From: an uncultured Silvanigrella sp.
GTDB lineage: Bacteria > Bdellovibrionota_B > Oligoflexia > Silvanigrellales > Silvanigrellaceae
Reading direction: 5' to 3'
Assembly: GCA_903933385.1 (NCBI GenBank)
Contig: CAIZJW010000181.1
Location: 1-32,893 of the forward strand
DNA length: 32,893 nt
Shown: positions 15,591 through 24,040 of the stretch, one piece after another
Layout: each line of letters starts with the position of its first letter
How positions within the stretch are numbered: position 1 is the first letter of the stretch
Notes under the pieces: model-generated
Told to the model about the DNA's origin: nothing
Database searches by the model: none
The model's input: the letters and a program-made list of their open reading frames with translations, nothing else
Made by a program: the position numbers and the translations under genes

Positions 15591-16886
15591 ATGCGTATTC
15601 CATCTTTTGTTCCTTTGGTTGAGAGCGAGCGCCGGTCGAGAGAAGTGACCGGATTTGTCATTGAAATTCTCGTGTGGGCCTATTTGGCGTTGGTGGCGGC
15701 TCGCATCATTTGGTGGGACATCGCACTGCCTTTTGTTGAAGGTTATGCCATTGATGATGTCCCACGCGCTTGGGCCGTCTCGTTCATAGAATCACTTGCC
15801 TATGATAGCCGATATTCCGAGTTTAGCTGGAAAGCATGCGGCATAGTGTTTGTGCTTGGTGCATTGATAGGTGCAGGAGTTGGCGCAACCGGACGTGGAT
15901 TTGGTCCTTGGGTTGCTAGTATTTCGAAACTTCAGGTCAATAACCCAGAAGATTCCATCCGTATCCGTGAGCATTGGTCGCTTGCGCGCAAGGAAGGCAT
16001 CTTGCTTTTGTTGCTCACAATTCTCACTGGTTGGGTTCTCACAAAAGTTCAAATTAGCAAGATGACTGAACTGGTTGGACTTCAGAGTTTTGCTCGGCTT
16101 GTCCTGCAATTGGCCTGTGGCTTGCCTCTCATTGGTCAACCGTTATTTGTCGTGCTTGAATCTATTTTCAATGGAATTATCGCACTCAGCAATACGTTTG
16201 GTTCCGTTTTCAACTCAACTTCTGAGCCATTGCCTCGATTCGCACTTGAGTGCGTGCCAACAGATGCGTCGTACTATGGAAACGCAGTTTCGAAGTTGCT
16301 CGAGAGCGTTTATCTCGCATTTATGGCTACATTTTTTGCAGTTCCAGTGGCCTTTGTTCTGGCTTTTTTCGGCGCAAGAAACCTCACAAGGCATTCATTT
16401 GTAACACGTCTTTCGTATACAGTTGTTCGTCTTTACATCAATATCACTCGCTCTATTGAACCCATTATCTGGGCGATCTTGTTTTCAGTTTGGATAGGAA
16501 TTGGTCCGTTTGCTGGAGCGCTCGCTCTCATGGTGCATAGTGTTTCAAGTTTGGTGAAACAATATTCTGAGGCAATCGAGGGCGTCGACGACGGTCCTAT
16601 TGAAGCTTTGGAGGCAACTGGAGCGAGTCATGTGGCAGTGGCTTGGTTTGCAGTGGTTCCGCAGGTCATCCTCCCCTATTTGGCTTTCACCATTTATCGT
16701 TGGGATATCAATGTGCGTATGGCAACGATCATTGGTTTGGTGGGTGGCGGTGGCATCGGTGGACTCCTGATTCAGGAGCAGGGACTTGCTCACTGGACTC
16801 AAGTGGGAACGCTGGCTGCGCTGATCTTTATCGTAGTTTGGACCATGGATTTTCTCTCGGCTAAGGTACGCGAAGCAATTCAGTGA
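15591..16886 (+). CDS. phnE: ABC transporter permease, PhnE type with extended N-terminus
   Basis: The 431-residue product has membrane segments near 21-40, 82-100, 135-153, 240-260, 290-316, 350-368, 377-395 and 405-422. The C-terminal half (about 235-428) is a binding-protein-dependent permease domain with the ATPase-docking EAA-type loop at EALEATGASHVAVAWFAVVP (338-357) and the PhnE-like NVRMATIIGLVGGGGIGG segment (374-391). PhnE proteins are usually about 260-280 residues; the added N-terminal 150 residues with two or three helices are unusual. The ATG at 15591 is used because the family sequence begins there. It is coupled to the ATPase gene (two bases apart) and abuts lipB. Confidence 0.85.
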   Translation: MRIPSFVPLVESERRSREVTGFVIEILVWAYLALVAARIIWWDIALPFVEGYAIDDVPRAWAVSFIESLAYDSRYSEFSWKACGIVFVLGALIGAGVGATGRGFGPWVASISKLQVNNPEDSIRIREHWSLARKEGILLLLLTILTGWVLTKVQISKMTELVGLQSFARLVLQLACGLPLIGQPLFVVLESIFNGIIALSNTFGSVFNSTSEPLPRFALECVPTDASYYGNAVSKLLESVYLAFMATFFAVPVAFVLAFFGARNLTRHSFVTRLSYTVVRLYINITRSIEPIIWAILFSVWIGIGPFAGALALMVHSVSSLVKQYSEAIEGVDDGPIEALEATGASHVAVAWFAVVPQVILPYLAFTIYRWDINVRMATIIGLVGGGGIGGLLIQEQGLAHWTQVGTLAALIFIVVWTMDFLSAKVREAIQ

Positions 16887-16897
16887 AGGCCCCTTCA

Positions 16898-17548
16898 ATG
16901 CGTGTGGTTCACCTCGGGCTGATTAAATATAAAGATGCACTTGCGCTGATGGAGGAACTTCACAGCGCAATTGCTTCAACCTCTGACCACGAAGAAACTC
17001 TTCTCATTGTAGAACATCCGCCTGTTGTCACAATGGGATTGCGCGAGCGGTCTCTTGATCTTGTGACACCAGAAGATCAGCTCCAAGTTCATGGAGTCGA
17101 CTTTGAAAAAATAGACCGAGGTGGGAGCGTCACGGTTCACGAACCCGGGCAGTTGGTTCTTTATCCCTTGATGCGTGTTGACGCGCGTAGGTTAACAGTG
17201 CGTCGGTTAGTTTGGGCTCTTGAGGAAATTATGATTCTTGAATGTGCACGCTGGGGGCTCTTGGCTGCAAGAGACGAAATCAACCCGGGTGTTTGGGTTG
17301 CACAAAACAAGATTGGCGCTGTGGGTGTTCGAGTGGCAAATCATGTCAGCAAACATGGTTTGGCTCTGAACGTTTCAAACACTCTGGGCACGTTCTCCCA
17401 TATCGTTCCGTGCGGAATTCACGGACGTGGAGTGACATCTTTAAAAAATTCCGAAATCGCCAATCACAGTGAAATGAATCTGCCGCTCATCGGAAACCGG
17501 ATGGCGGCAGATTTTGAGAAACTAGTTTTGAAATTTCGGGCCGACTAA
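16898..17548 (+). CDS. lipB: Octanoyl-ACP:protein octanoyltransferase (lipoate biosynthesis)
   Basis: The 216-residue product transfers octanoate from acyl carrier protein to lipoyl domains, the first step of lipoate synthesis. It shows RGGSVTVHEPGQLVLYP at 74-90, the LipB signature with Val80 where an aromatic residue is usual, then GVWVAQNKIGAVGVRV with Lys138, HGLALNV at 153-159 and FSHIVPCGI with Cys172; Lys138 and Cys172 correspond to the known catalytic pair. GTG at 16883 overlaps the permease stop and is possible, but GAAGG stands 8 bases before the ATG at 16898 and the family begins at that MRVVHLG. It may be transcribed with the transporter. No lipA is present. Confidence 0.93.
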   Translation: MRVVHLGLIKYKDALALMEELHSAIASTSDHEETLLIVEHPPVVTMGLRERSLDLVTPEDQLQVHGVDFEKIDRGGSVTVHEPGQLVLYPLMRVDARRLTVRRLVWALEEIMILECARWGLLAARDEINPGVWVAQNKIGAVGVRVANHVSKHGLALNVSNTLGTFSHIVPCGIHGRGVTSLKNSEIANHSEMNLPLIGNRMAADFEKLVLKFRAD

Positions 17549-17578
17549 AAAATATTCAACCCCAAATAAGCATGCTGT

Positions 17579-18181
17579 TTATTTCTTAGCAACGAGCTTG
17601 AGTGTGAGCTCGAATTCGTCGCTGATGATTTTGTCAGCAGTCAGTTCTTTGAAGAAGTTACCAGAGCCGTATTTCAATCCCCACTTGGTGCGGTCGATTT
17701 TGATTGTGGCTTCGCCAGATGCGACACCCTTTTCAGCAGATATTTTTGCCGGAAAAGTGATTGAATTGGTTTTGCCGATCATGGTGAAGTCACCTGAGAC
17801 GGTCACTTCATTTTTGTTCTTAGGGTTTGGCTTGACACCGGTGATTTTGAAAGATGCATTTGGGTGTTTTGCAACATCAAAGAAATCAGGGCTCGCAAGA
17901 TGGCCAACGAGTTTCTTTTGATAATCCGGCGTACCCTTAAGATCTTCATTGCTGATGCTGCCCATGTCGACAACAAAATTTCCCGCAGTGAGCAAGCCTT
18001 TTGGATCGAACGTGACCGAACCTTCTTTGATGCTGATGTTGCCATTGTGGGCACTTCCCATTTTCTTGGTACCCTTCCAGCCAACGCTGCTTGCCGAAGC
18101 ATCAATCTTCAGAACGTCAGCGGCAAATGCTGGAACAGCAAAAAGTGCGGATGCGAGCGCGAAAAAAGATTTGTTGAACAT
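17579..18181 (-). CDS. YceI-family periplasmic protein
   Basis: The 200-residue product has a signal peptide ending VPAFA after residue 20. It then shows the YceI lipocalin-like pattern: an initial VLKIDASASSVGWKG segment, FDVAKHPNASFKITG in the middle, DFTMIGKTNSITFPA, and KWGLKYGSG near the end. YceI proteins bind isoprenoid or other amphiphilic ligands in the periplasm; the ligand here is unknown. The ATG at 18181 is chosen over one 57 bases upstream because it gives a clean signal peptide and GGGGA lies 9 bases before it. It converges on lipB with 30 bases between, which contain only a weak AT hairpin. Confidence 0.93.
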   Translation of the reverse strand: MFNKSFFALASALFAVPAFAADVLKIDASASSVGWKGTKKMGSAHNGNISIKEGSVTFDPKGLLTAGNFVVDMGSISNEDLKGTPDYQKKLVGHLASPDFFDVAKHPNASFKITGVKPNPKNKNEVTVSGDFTMIGKTNSITFPAKISAEKGVASGEATIKIDRTKWGLKYGSGNFFKELTADKIISDEFELTLKLVAKK

Positions 18182-18206
18182 GAAAACAATCCCCATAAAA
18201 ATGAAA

Positions 18207-18276
18207 GTCACCCCAGATGGAGTGACATGATTATCCACGCTTCTCGGATGGAGACAAGAGGTGACAGAAACGTCAC
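18207..18276. repeat. Cluster of GTGAC/GTCAC inverted motifs upstream of the YceI gene
   Basis: GTCAC at 18207 and GTGAC at 18222 form an imperfect 8-pair hairpin, and GTGAC at 18261 with GTCAC at 18272 form a second 5-pair one. Four copies of the half-site in 70 bases lie in the gap before the YceI gene and across the stop codon of the upstream gene. They may be operators; chance is not excluded. Confidence 0.3.
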
Positions 18277-19460
18277 AGGGCTGGTGGTTGCGGAACAGGG
18301 GCCTTGTATTCGTAAATGCGTTGTTCGACTTTTACGCCGTTCCACGAATAGAATTCTTTTTCAAAGCGTTTTTTGTTGCCGTCCGATGCCTTTTTACCAG
18401 GAATTGTTACGTTGGCGTATCCGAAAATTCGGCCGTTGAATCCTTCAAAAAGGTTGTCCACGGTGATTTCTTTGACTTCAATTTTGAAGCCACGAGTCAG
18501 AGCCGCGACTCCATTTATGTCGAGGGTGTTTTTGGTCAGCGTTATTGCACCCTCCAATCCAGCGTCACCAACGTTGGTAGGAGAGGTCATTGTGGTTACA
18601 TAGCCGTCGGCTAAAATGTGAGGCTTAAACGCCATGGAATATTCTGGAGCCGCTGCGTTCGAACGCCCTGGGTTCAATTCCAAATCGAGATTGACACTGC
18701 CGCGCACGCCTATCTTTGCCTCAAGAGTGGCCGGACCTACAGGAACCGTGATGCTTTTGAAGGGTACATCGAAGGCTGTGCTCCAAATACGCCCCTCTTG
18801 CTCATCAATGCGGCCACGTCGGAAAACTTGTTTGCCATTTACGTAGATTTGAGTTTCTTTTCGTTCGGTTCCGTCATTCATGCGAACTGCACGCTGAACA
18901 ATCTGTGCAATTGATGGCGACTCAGCATTCAAAAATCGCCCGGAGACCACATGGCTTGTGGTTCTGTCGAGTTCCACTCCTGCGTCTTCAGAGGAAAGTT
19001 CTCGTTGTGTTATTTGCCCGGTTGAGTTCACACTTGCGAGCTCATGAGAAATTTGGTGGCTCCACCGAGCTTCACTTTCGGGTGAGTTATTCTCTGGAAG
19101 GTTGTTTTTAAAAACGGGCTTTGCTGCTTGTGAATAGGCAACAACGCCAAGATCATCGCTTTGCGAACGCAGTGTCACACCGTAAGAGTTGAGCTCTCGC
19201 TCGATTCCGTTGAGTTCGAGCAAATATTGATTCAAAGGTACGATTCTGCCGTCGAAGAGCTCAACAGCGCTTCCAGACATTGGCGCCGAAGTAACGACAT
19301 CGCGCTGGGTGAATTGCTTGTAAGGGAGGTATTTTGCTTGAGCGGGTGCCTTCAGTTTGATGTTGTTCAAATGATTTTGAGCGGCCTCGACGCGAAGGCT
19401 CAATGCGAAAGAGATTGCGACAACACCAAGCATGAGAGGGGTTTCTGCAACGAAGTTCAT
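18273..19460 (-). CDS. Exported protein of unknown function
   Basis: The 395-residue product has a hydrophobic N-terminus (about 8-22) ending RVEA, a likely signal peptide. The rest is mostly beta-type sequence with few cysteines and no recognised catalytic motif. Residues 60-100 include a predicted helix; residues 150-280 contain many charged and Asn residues; the C-terminal part (about 280-395) holds repeated short strands and ends in a Pro-rich tail. A role in the envelope is inferred only from the signal peptide. GGAGG precedes the ATG by 7 bases, a strong start. It is upstream of the YceI gene on the same strand with about 90 bases between, so co-transcription is possible. Confidence 0.75.
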   Translation of the reverse strand: MNFVAETPLMLGVVAISFALSLRVEAAQNHLNNIKLKAPAQAKYLPYKQFTQRDVVTSAPMSGSAVELFDGRIVPLNQYLLELNGIERELNSYGVTLRSQSDDLGVVAYSQAAKPVFKNNLPENNSPESEARWSHQISHELASVNSTGQITQRELSSEDAGVELDRTTSHVVSGRFLNAESPSIAQIVQRAVRMNDGTERKETQIYVNGKQVFRRGRIDEQEGRIWSTAFDVPFKSITVPVGPATLEAKIGVRGSVNLDLELNPGRSNAAAPEYSMAFKPHILADGYVTTMTSPTNVGDAGLEGAITLTKNTLDINGVAALTRGFKIEVKEITVDNLFEGFNGRIFGYANVTIPGKKASDGNKKRFEKEFYSWNGVKVEQRIYEYKAPVPQPPAL

Positions 19461-19607
19461 GGAACAACCTCCGATTAAAGATAAGTCAGAACAGGCGGTT
19501 ATATTTCTTGCGAGAAAAACTATCGGAGCTTACATTGTCATACATTGAGTGGCAACGGTGAACACCGCGTTTCTTGGTAAATTTGAACTGAGGTATCGCG
19601 CTTTACA

Positions 19608-20846
19608 ATGTCAAAAAATACTGAAATCAAAGAAAAAAATGCAGGCGGTCATCTGTTGGGCCAGCGCAGAGCGATGAGTCGTCGGTTCATTTTTTTTGCG
19701 AGCCTCTTTTTATTTTCAGGATTGGTTTTGATCCATTTTTCAGACAAAGATGATTCTATTTTTTCGCAAAATCCTCTTAAAAATGAATCTGCGATTCAGA
19801 AAAATAGTGTTCCCACTGCAGCAAGCGATATTGAATCATTGACACAGCAGGAGTCTTCCAATTCTATCCTTCCTTCATCTGTTGTGCCGAAAAATGCTCC
19901 AGTCATTGGAGAAGGCGAATTTGCAGCCATAGTTTCGGCGTCGAGCAGTCATGATGTTTTGTTGCGAAACAAAGCTCTCAATCAGTTGCAAATGATGGCG
20001 AAAAATAGAGAAAATTTGGCAATCATTCGTGAAGCGCTTTTGGGATTAGAGGCAACAGATGACGCATTTGCTCCTCTCGTGGCTGCCCTAGGAGCTGTGG
20101 GGAGTTCTGATGTCCAGGGGATGTTGTGCGAGCTTGTTGAGCAGAGAAGGGGGGATTGGCGTTCATTTTCTGCAATTATTCCTGTTTTAGGATTAATCGA
20201 GCAACCGTCTTCGGAAACTATCGAATTTCTCGTTGCTCAATCGCGTCTTTCTGACCGAGATTTCTCCTCAACAGCAGCTCTAGCTTTGGGTTCTATTGTG
20301 CACACACTCAGCAAAACTGATCGCAATAAAGGTGAAGATTTACTGCAGAGCTACATCAATAGAATAAAAGATTCAAAAGGAAATATTGAGGACATAAAAG
20401 AAAGCTTGGCTGTGCTTGGGAATGCCGGACTGCCCTCGTCTGCTGAACCAATTCTTGGTTTCTTGAACCACTCTCGAGCTGATGTTCGAGCTGATGCCGT
20501 GATGGCTCTCCGCTTTATGAATTTGCCAGTGGTTGAAAACAAGCTTCTTGCGCGGTTGGAATTCGATTCCGATGTTGAGGTTCGCATGCGGGTCGTTGAT
20601 GCTCTCGTTCACTTGCCTGTCTCGGAAAAAAGCCTGTTGGCAGCGAAATCGATTTTGTCGAGGGAAAAGAGCGTCGCTGGTCCGTTGCGTGAAAAAGTTC
20701 TCGATTTGTTTTCACACTCCGAGCTGAATGCTGATGAAAGGCAGAAGTTAGCAGATTGGCTCACACGTTTCGCGGAAAATGAAACCGATAGCGCTGTGCG
20801 CAAAAAAGCAAATTCTATTCTTCATGAGCTCATCAGGCAGCGATGA
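19608..20846 (+). CDS. Membrane-anchored HEAT-repeat protein
   Basis: The 412-residue product has a basic cytoplasmic start, one membrane helix (about 27-43) and a Ser/Asn-rich linker to about residue 105. The remainder (about 106-412) is made of helical hairpin repeats of HEAT type, for example HSRADVRADAVMALRFM and DSDVEVRMRVVDALVHL, each about 30-40 residues. Such domains are protein-protein scaffolds; the topology places it in the periplasm. No enzyme motif is seen. GAGG lies 14 bases before the ATG, rather far. It converges on the aspartate kinase gene with two bases between the stops. Confidence 0.82.
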   Translation: MSKNTEIKEKNAGGHLLGQRRAMSRRFIFFASLFLFSGLVLIHFSDKDDSIFSQNPLKNESAIQKNSVPTAASDIESLTQQESSNSILPSSVVPKNAPVIGEGEFAAIVSASSSHDVLLRNKALNQLQMMAKNRENLAIIREALLGLEATDDAFAPLVAALGAVGSSDVQGMLCELVEQRRGDWRSFSAIIPVLGLIEQPSSETIEFLVAQSRLSDRDFSSTAALALGSIVHTLSKTDRNKGEDLLQSYINRIKDSKGNIEDIKESLAVLGNAGLPSSAEPILGFLNHSRADVRADAVMALRFMNLPVVENKLLARLEFDSDVEVRMRVVDALVHLPVSEKSLLAAKSILSREKSVAGPLREKVLDLFSHSELNADERQKLADWLTRFAENETDSAVRKKANSILHELIRQR

Positions 20847-20848
20847 TT

Positions 20849-21661
20849 TTATCGTTTTTCGAAAACAGGGTGCTGTGGTCGGCTGTTTGATTTACATTCG
20901 GATTTTCCAATCCAAGTTCCCATAGAATTTGATTTTTGATGGGACGCATCCTCAAAGGGAAGAACCCAAAGAGGAATTGAATTGAGCTGCGCAATTTCGA
21001 TGCACCGAGGCTGAAGCACCTGCGCTCCTGCTTTTGTGATTGCGAGTGCCTCGGAAAACGACATCTGCTCGAATTTTCTGGCAGCGGGGATCTTTTTGGG
21101 GTCTGCATCAAAGATGCCCTCCACGTCTTTGTAGAATTCCACGTGGTGCGCTGAAAGAGCCGCAGCTAAGGCAACGGCGGTTGTGTCTGAGCCGCCGCGT
21201 CCCAGTGTCGTAATGTCACCTGTTTTGGGACACACGCCCTGAAATCCTGCAACAATGACAATTTTATTTCCGGCAAGAGCGTTCAGAATACGTTGGGGTT
21301 TTACTTCGAGGATGCGCGCATCTGTGTGAGCCTCGTCAGTTAAAATGCCGCTTTGACTCCCAGTAAAGCTCACTGCGTCAAGGCCAAGTTTCGACAAGGC
21401 CATGGCCAAGAGCGAGATGCTGATTCTTTCCCCAACCGAAACCAACATGTCGAGCTCGCGAGAGGGTGGGTTGGGATGAACTTTGTGCGCAAGTGCTATG
21501 AGCTCATCGGTTGTGTCGCCCATTGCGCTCACGACAACAACCAGCGTTATATTCTCATTTATTCTTCTTCGGATGAGTTCAGCGATCTCAAGAAATCTTT
21601 CGGGGGAGCTGACTGCAGCTCCCCCGAATTTCATAACAATGCTTTTTTGTGAGGCAGTCAT
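20849..21661 (-). CDS. Aspartate kinase lacking ACT domains
   Basis: The 270-residue product is the catalytic amino-acid-kinase domain of aspartokinase, which makes aspartyl phosphate for lysine, threonine and methionine synthesis. It shows KFGGAAV at 11-17 (usually KFGGTSV), VGERIS at 76-81, TLGRGGSDTTAVALAAAL at 152-169, KDVEGIFDADP at 178-188 and GAQVLQPR at 212-219, then closes with GTWIG at 248-252. Normal monofunctional enzymes are about 400 or more residues with two ACT domains for feedback control; here only an 18-residue tail follows. The stop is clean, so this is not an obvious frameshift. It follows the receiver-protein gene by three bases and is probably co-transcribed with it. 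Confidence 0.9.
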   Translation of the reverse strand: MTASQKSIVMKFGGAAVSSPERFLEIAELIRRRINENITLVVVVSAMGDTTDELIALAHKVHPNPPSRELDMLVSVGERISISLLAMALSKLGLDAVSFTGSQSGILTDEAHTDARILEVKPQRILNALAGNKIVIVAGFQGVCPKTGDITTLGRGGSDTTAVALAAALSAHHVEFYKDVEGIFDADPKKIPAARKFEQMSFSEALAITKAGAQVLQPRCIEIAQLNSIPLWVLPFEDASHQKSNSMGTWIGKSECKSNSRPQHPVFEKR

Positions 21662-21664
21662 TTT

Positions 21665-22168
21665 TCAGCCTGTTCTGGTCAGGAGCTCGCGCACCGTGCG
21701 CTGGATTTCGTCCACATCGAATGGCTTTGTGATGTATTCATCGCAGCCGGCTTCGAATCCTCGGCGGATGTCTTCTTCTGTTTTATTGCCAGAAATGAAT
21801 GCAACCGGCAAATCTTTGAGCATCGGTTTTGCTTTAAGAAGCCCGCACAGCTCGTATCCATCCACCCAAGGAAGATTGATATCGAGGAGGATGAGGTCGA
21901 TGCGAGTGTCTTCGATGATCTTGGAGAGCTCCATTGCATCCTTTGCAACCAGAACCCGATAATTGTCTTTTTCAAAGATTCTCTTAATCGCGTTGCGCAT
22001 CACTAACTCGTCGTCGACCACAAGGATCGTCTTAGTTTCGAGTCTTTTGGATGCTGCCCGGTAGTCGTCCAAGCTGACGACTTTGTTCTGGGCTACCGCT
22101 CGTTTGTTGAGCTCTGCAACCTGCTTTGACAAGGACTTGTCGCCGAATTTGCGCCTATTCATATCCAC
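21665..22168 (-). CDS. Receiver-only response regulator with N-terminal extension
   Basis: The 167-residue product has a 45-residue charged N-terminal extension followed by one receiver domain. The acidic pair is Asp52-Asp53 in LVVDDE, the phospho-acceptor is Asp96 in LILLDINLP, and SGNK and YITKPF supply the conserved Ser and Lys. There is no output domain, so it signals through a partner protein. AAGG lies 8 bases before the ATG. The aspartate kinase gene begins three bases past its stop, which suggests coordinated expression. The upstream gap contains a 6-pair hairpin (22205-22221) in its leader and the divergent promoter of the transporter operon. Confidence 0.88.
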   Translation of the reverse strand: MDMNRRKFGDKSLSKQVAELNKRAVAQNKVVSLDDYRAASKRLETKTILVVDDELVMRNAIKRIFEKDNYRVLVAKDAMELSKIIEDTRIDLILLDINLPWVDGYELCGLLKAKPMLKDLPVAFISGNKTEEDIRRGFEAGCDEYITKPFDVDEIQRTVRELLTRTG

Positions 22169-22255
22169 AACCTTGTTGAAGAGCGTTAGAACCGTTTTCA
22201 GTGTAACCGAGGCTTTCGGTTGGGCTCGATGGGCATCGTGTCCTGTGTTGTAAAT

Positions 22256-22285
22256 TTGACTGACAAAAGCCGACGAGCGTATAAT
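22256..22285 (+). promoter_or_regulatory. Sigma70-type promoter of the Gld-like operon
   Basis: TTGACT at 22256-22261 and a perfect TATAAT at 22280-22285 are 18 bases apart, about 70 bases before the ATPase start. It is one of the two clearest housekeeping promoters in the window. Confidence 0.75.
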
Positions 22286-22354
22286 CTCGGGCGCTTTGGA
22301 AAAACAATACGTAACACAAAGCTCATTTGAAGTTCTCTATGGTTAGGAGGAACA

Positions 22355-23314
22355 ATGATTGAGGTTAAGGACCTTGTGAAGCTCTACGGAGAGCGAAAAG
22401 TTTTGCATGGTCTCAACTTTTCGGTTGGCGTGGGGCGTGTGTGTGGTTTTCTCGGGCCAAATGGCGCCGGGAAATCGACGACTATGGACATTCTTGCGGG
22501 TTTGTTGGGACCAAGCGACGGGACCGCAAAAATTTGCGGTTTTGATGTCGTAACCCAAACCAGAGAGGTAAAAGAAGTTGTCGGGTACCTTCCAGACAAT
22601 CCGCCTCTATATAAAGAAATGCGGGTTTCCGACTTTGTCCACTTCGTCGCAAAACTTCGCGGTGTGCCGTCAGTCCAGCGAAAATCTGCGGTCGATCGCG
22701 TTTTAAACGATTGCGACGTGACCGATGTGGCAGATCGCTTGGTTGGTAATCTTTCCAAGGGATATCGCCAACGAGTCGCTCTTTGTTCGGCGCTTGTGCA
22801 TCAGCCTAAAGTTCTGATCCTCGATGAGCCTACAGAAGGTCTCGATCCAAATCAGATCGTTCACATTCGCGAATTGATTCGCAAGCTCGCCAAAGACAGA
22901 ACTGTTATTCTCAGTTCACATATTCTTTCCGAAGTTCAGGCCACATGTGATGATGTCATCATCATTAATCAGGGACAAATTGCTGCTGAATCAACATTGG
23001 AAGATGTTGGCACTGGCAAGCCGTCCATAGTGTTTTCATTTGCAGACAAACTTGATTCTGCGATGACATGGTTCAAAGAAAAAACTTTTGTATCCAAGGT
23101 CGAACTCTACTCGGATAAGCCAAACAGCGTTCTTGTGAATTTCAAGGACGACTTTTACGGTGATGCAAGAACTGCGAACATGGTTCAGGTCAATAGTCAG
23201 CTTGTGCAGCAGGGCTATGGACTCACGAGTGTTTACGAGCATCGCACCGGACTCGAGTCACTGTTTTTCAATGCCATCAAAAGCCAGACCATGAATCTCG
23301 GGGGACAAGCATGA
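22355..23314 (+). CDS. ABC-2 type transporter ATPase (GldA-like)
   Basis: The 319-residue product has Walker A GPNGAGKST at 34-42, signature LSKGYRQR at 133-140, Walker B LILDEP at 154-159 with the following TEGLDP loop, and switch His189 in LSSHIL. This is the family of GldA, the ATPase of the GldAFG complex needed for gliding in Bacteroidota and widespread in delta-type bacteria with unclear function. A C-terminal extension (about 225-319) follows the nucleotide-binding domain, as in GldA. AGGAGG lies 5 bases before the ATG. The stop overlaps the permease start by four bases. Confidence 0.9.
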   Translation: MIEVKDLVKLYGERKVLHGLNFSVGVGRVCGFLGPNGAGKSTTMDILAGLLGPSDGTAKICGFDVVTQTREVKEVVGYLPDNPPLYKEMRVSDFVHFVAKLRGVPSVQRKSAVDRVLNDCDVTDVADRLVGNLSKGYRQRVALCSALVHQPKVLILDEPTEGLDPNQIVHIRELIRKLAKDRTVILSSHILSEVQATCDDVIIINQGQIAAESTLEDVGTGKPSIVFSFADKLDSAMTWFKEKTFVSKVELYSDKPNSVLVNFKDDFYGDARTANMVQVNSQLVQQGYGLTSVYEHRTGLESLFFNAIKSQTMNLGGQA

Positions 23315-24039
23315 AAGCCGCCTTGACCATTGCTCAGCGCGATTTTCGCGGATTTCTCGGCACTCCTGTTGGATGGATTGCTGCATGCATTCTGTTCCTC
23401 GTTTCAGGATTGCTATTTACAATCGTCACCAACCAATTGTTGATGCGGGGTGAAGCCGTTGATCCGGTTGCCGATATTATGGGCAGCCTCATTGGTTTCT
23501 TGAATTACATCAATATTTTTGTGGTTCCGATTTTTACGATGCGTGTGATGAGCGAAGAACTCGCGCAGGGGACATTTCGGTTGCATGCCGGAGCCCCAAT
23601 CACTTCTGGCGCAATCATCGCAGGCAAATTCCTGGGAATCATGCTCTACTTTGCGGTTATTGGCGTTTTGCTCCTCATATATCCGCTCTACGCTGCTGTT
23701 TTTGCTGAGCCCGACTATAAGGTGATGGCAGCAGGATTTTCTGGACTCTTGCTCAACATCGCTGCAATCGTCGCAATTGGCATCTTCGTGGCTTCGCTCA
23801 CGCAAAATGCCGTTATTAGTTATCTTGGTTCTGTCTTTTTTATCATTCTTTTTCTTTTCAGTGCCTACATCAAGGGTGTGCCTGAGTGGTACCAAAGGTC
23901 TGTGAATATCCTTGAGCTCGGCAACGAGCTGTCTCGTGGAATTCTCAAAACCTCGTCGGTGGCCATTTATTTGGCAATTGTTGCAACCTTTCTGTTCCTG
24001 AGTCGTTTGGTTGTTGAGACCAAGCGCTGGAGAGTTTGA
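23311..24039 (+). CDS. ABC-2 type transporter permease (GldF-like)
   Basis: The 242-residue product has about six membrane segments (near 17-38, 58-76, 97-128, 140-160, 168-190, 216-236) and the segment MRVMSEELAQGTFRL after the second helix, which is typical of ABC-2/GldF permeases. It would form the membrane channel with the preceding ATPase. Its start overlaps the ATPase stop (ATGA) and GGGGGA precedes it. The next gene begins one base after its stop. Confidence 0.88.
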   Translation: MKAALTIAQRDFRGFLGTPVGWIAACILFLVSGLLFTIVTNQLLMRGEAVDPVADIMGSLIGFLNYINIFVVPIFTMRVMSEELAQGTFRLHAGAPITSGAIIAGKFLGIMLYFAVIGVLLLIYPLYAAVFAEPDYKVMAAGFSGLLLNIAAIVAIGIFVASLTQNAVISYLGSVFFIILFLFSAYIKGVPEWYQRSVNILELGNELSRGILKTSSVAIYLAIVATFLFLSRLVVETKRWRV

Positions 24040-24040
24040 A

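Noticed and set aside
16883-16897. GTG start for lipB overlapping the permease stop
   Set aside because: Possible, but LipB proteins begin at the MRVVHLG found at 16898 and GAAGG is spaced for that ATG.
17564-17584. AAATAA/TTATTT hairpin as a bidirectional terminator between lipB and the YceI gene
   Set aside because: The stem is six AT pairs around a 9-base loop with no clear T-run; too weak to call.
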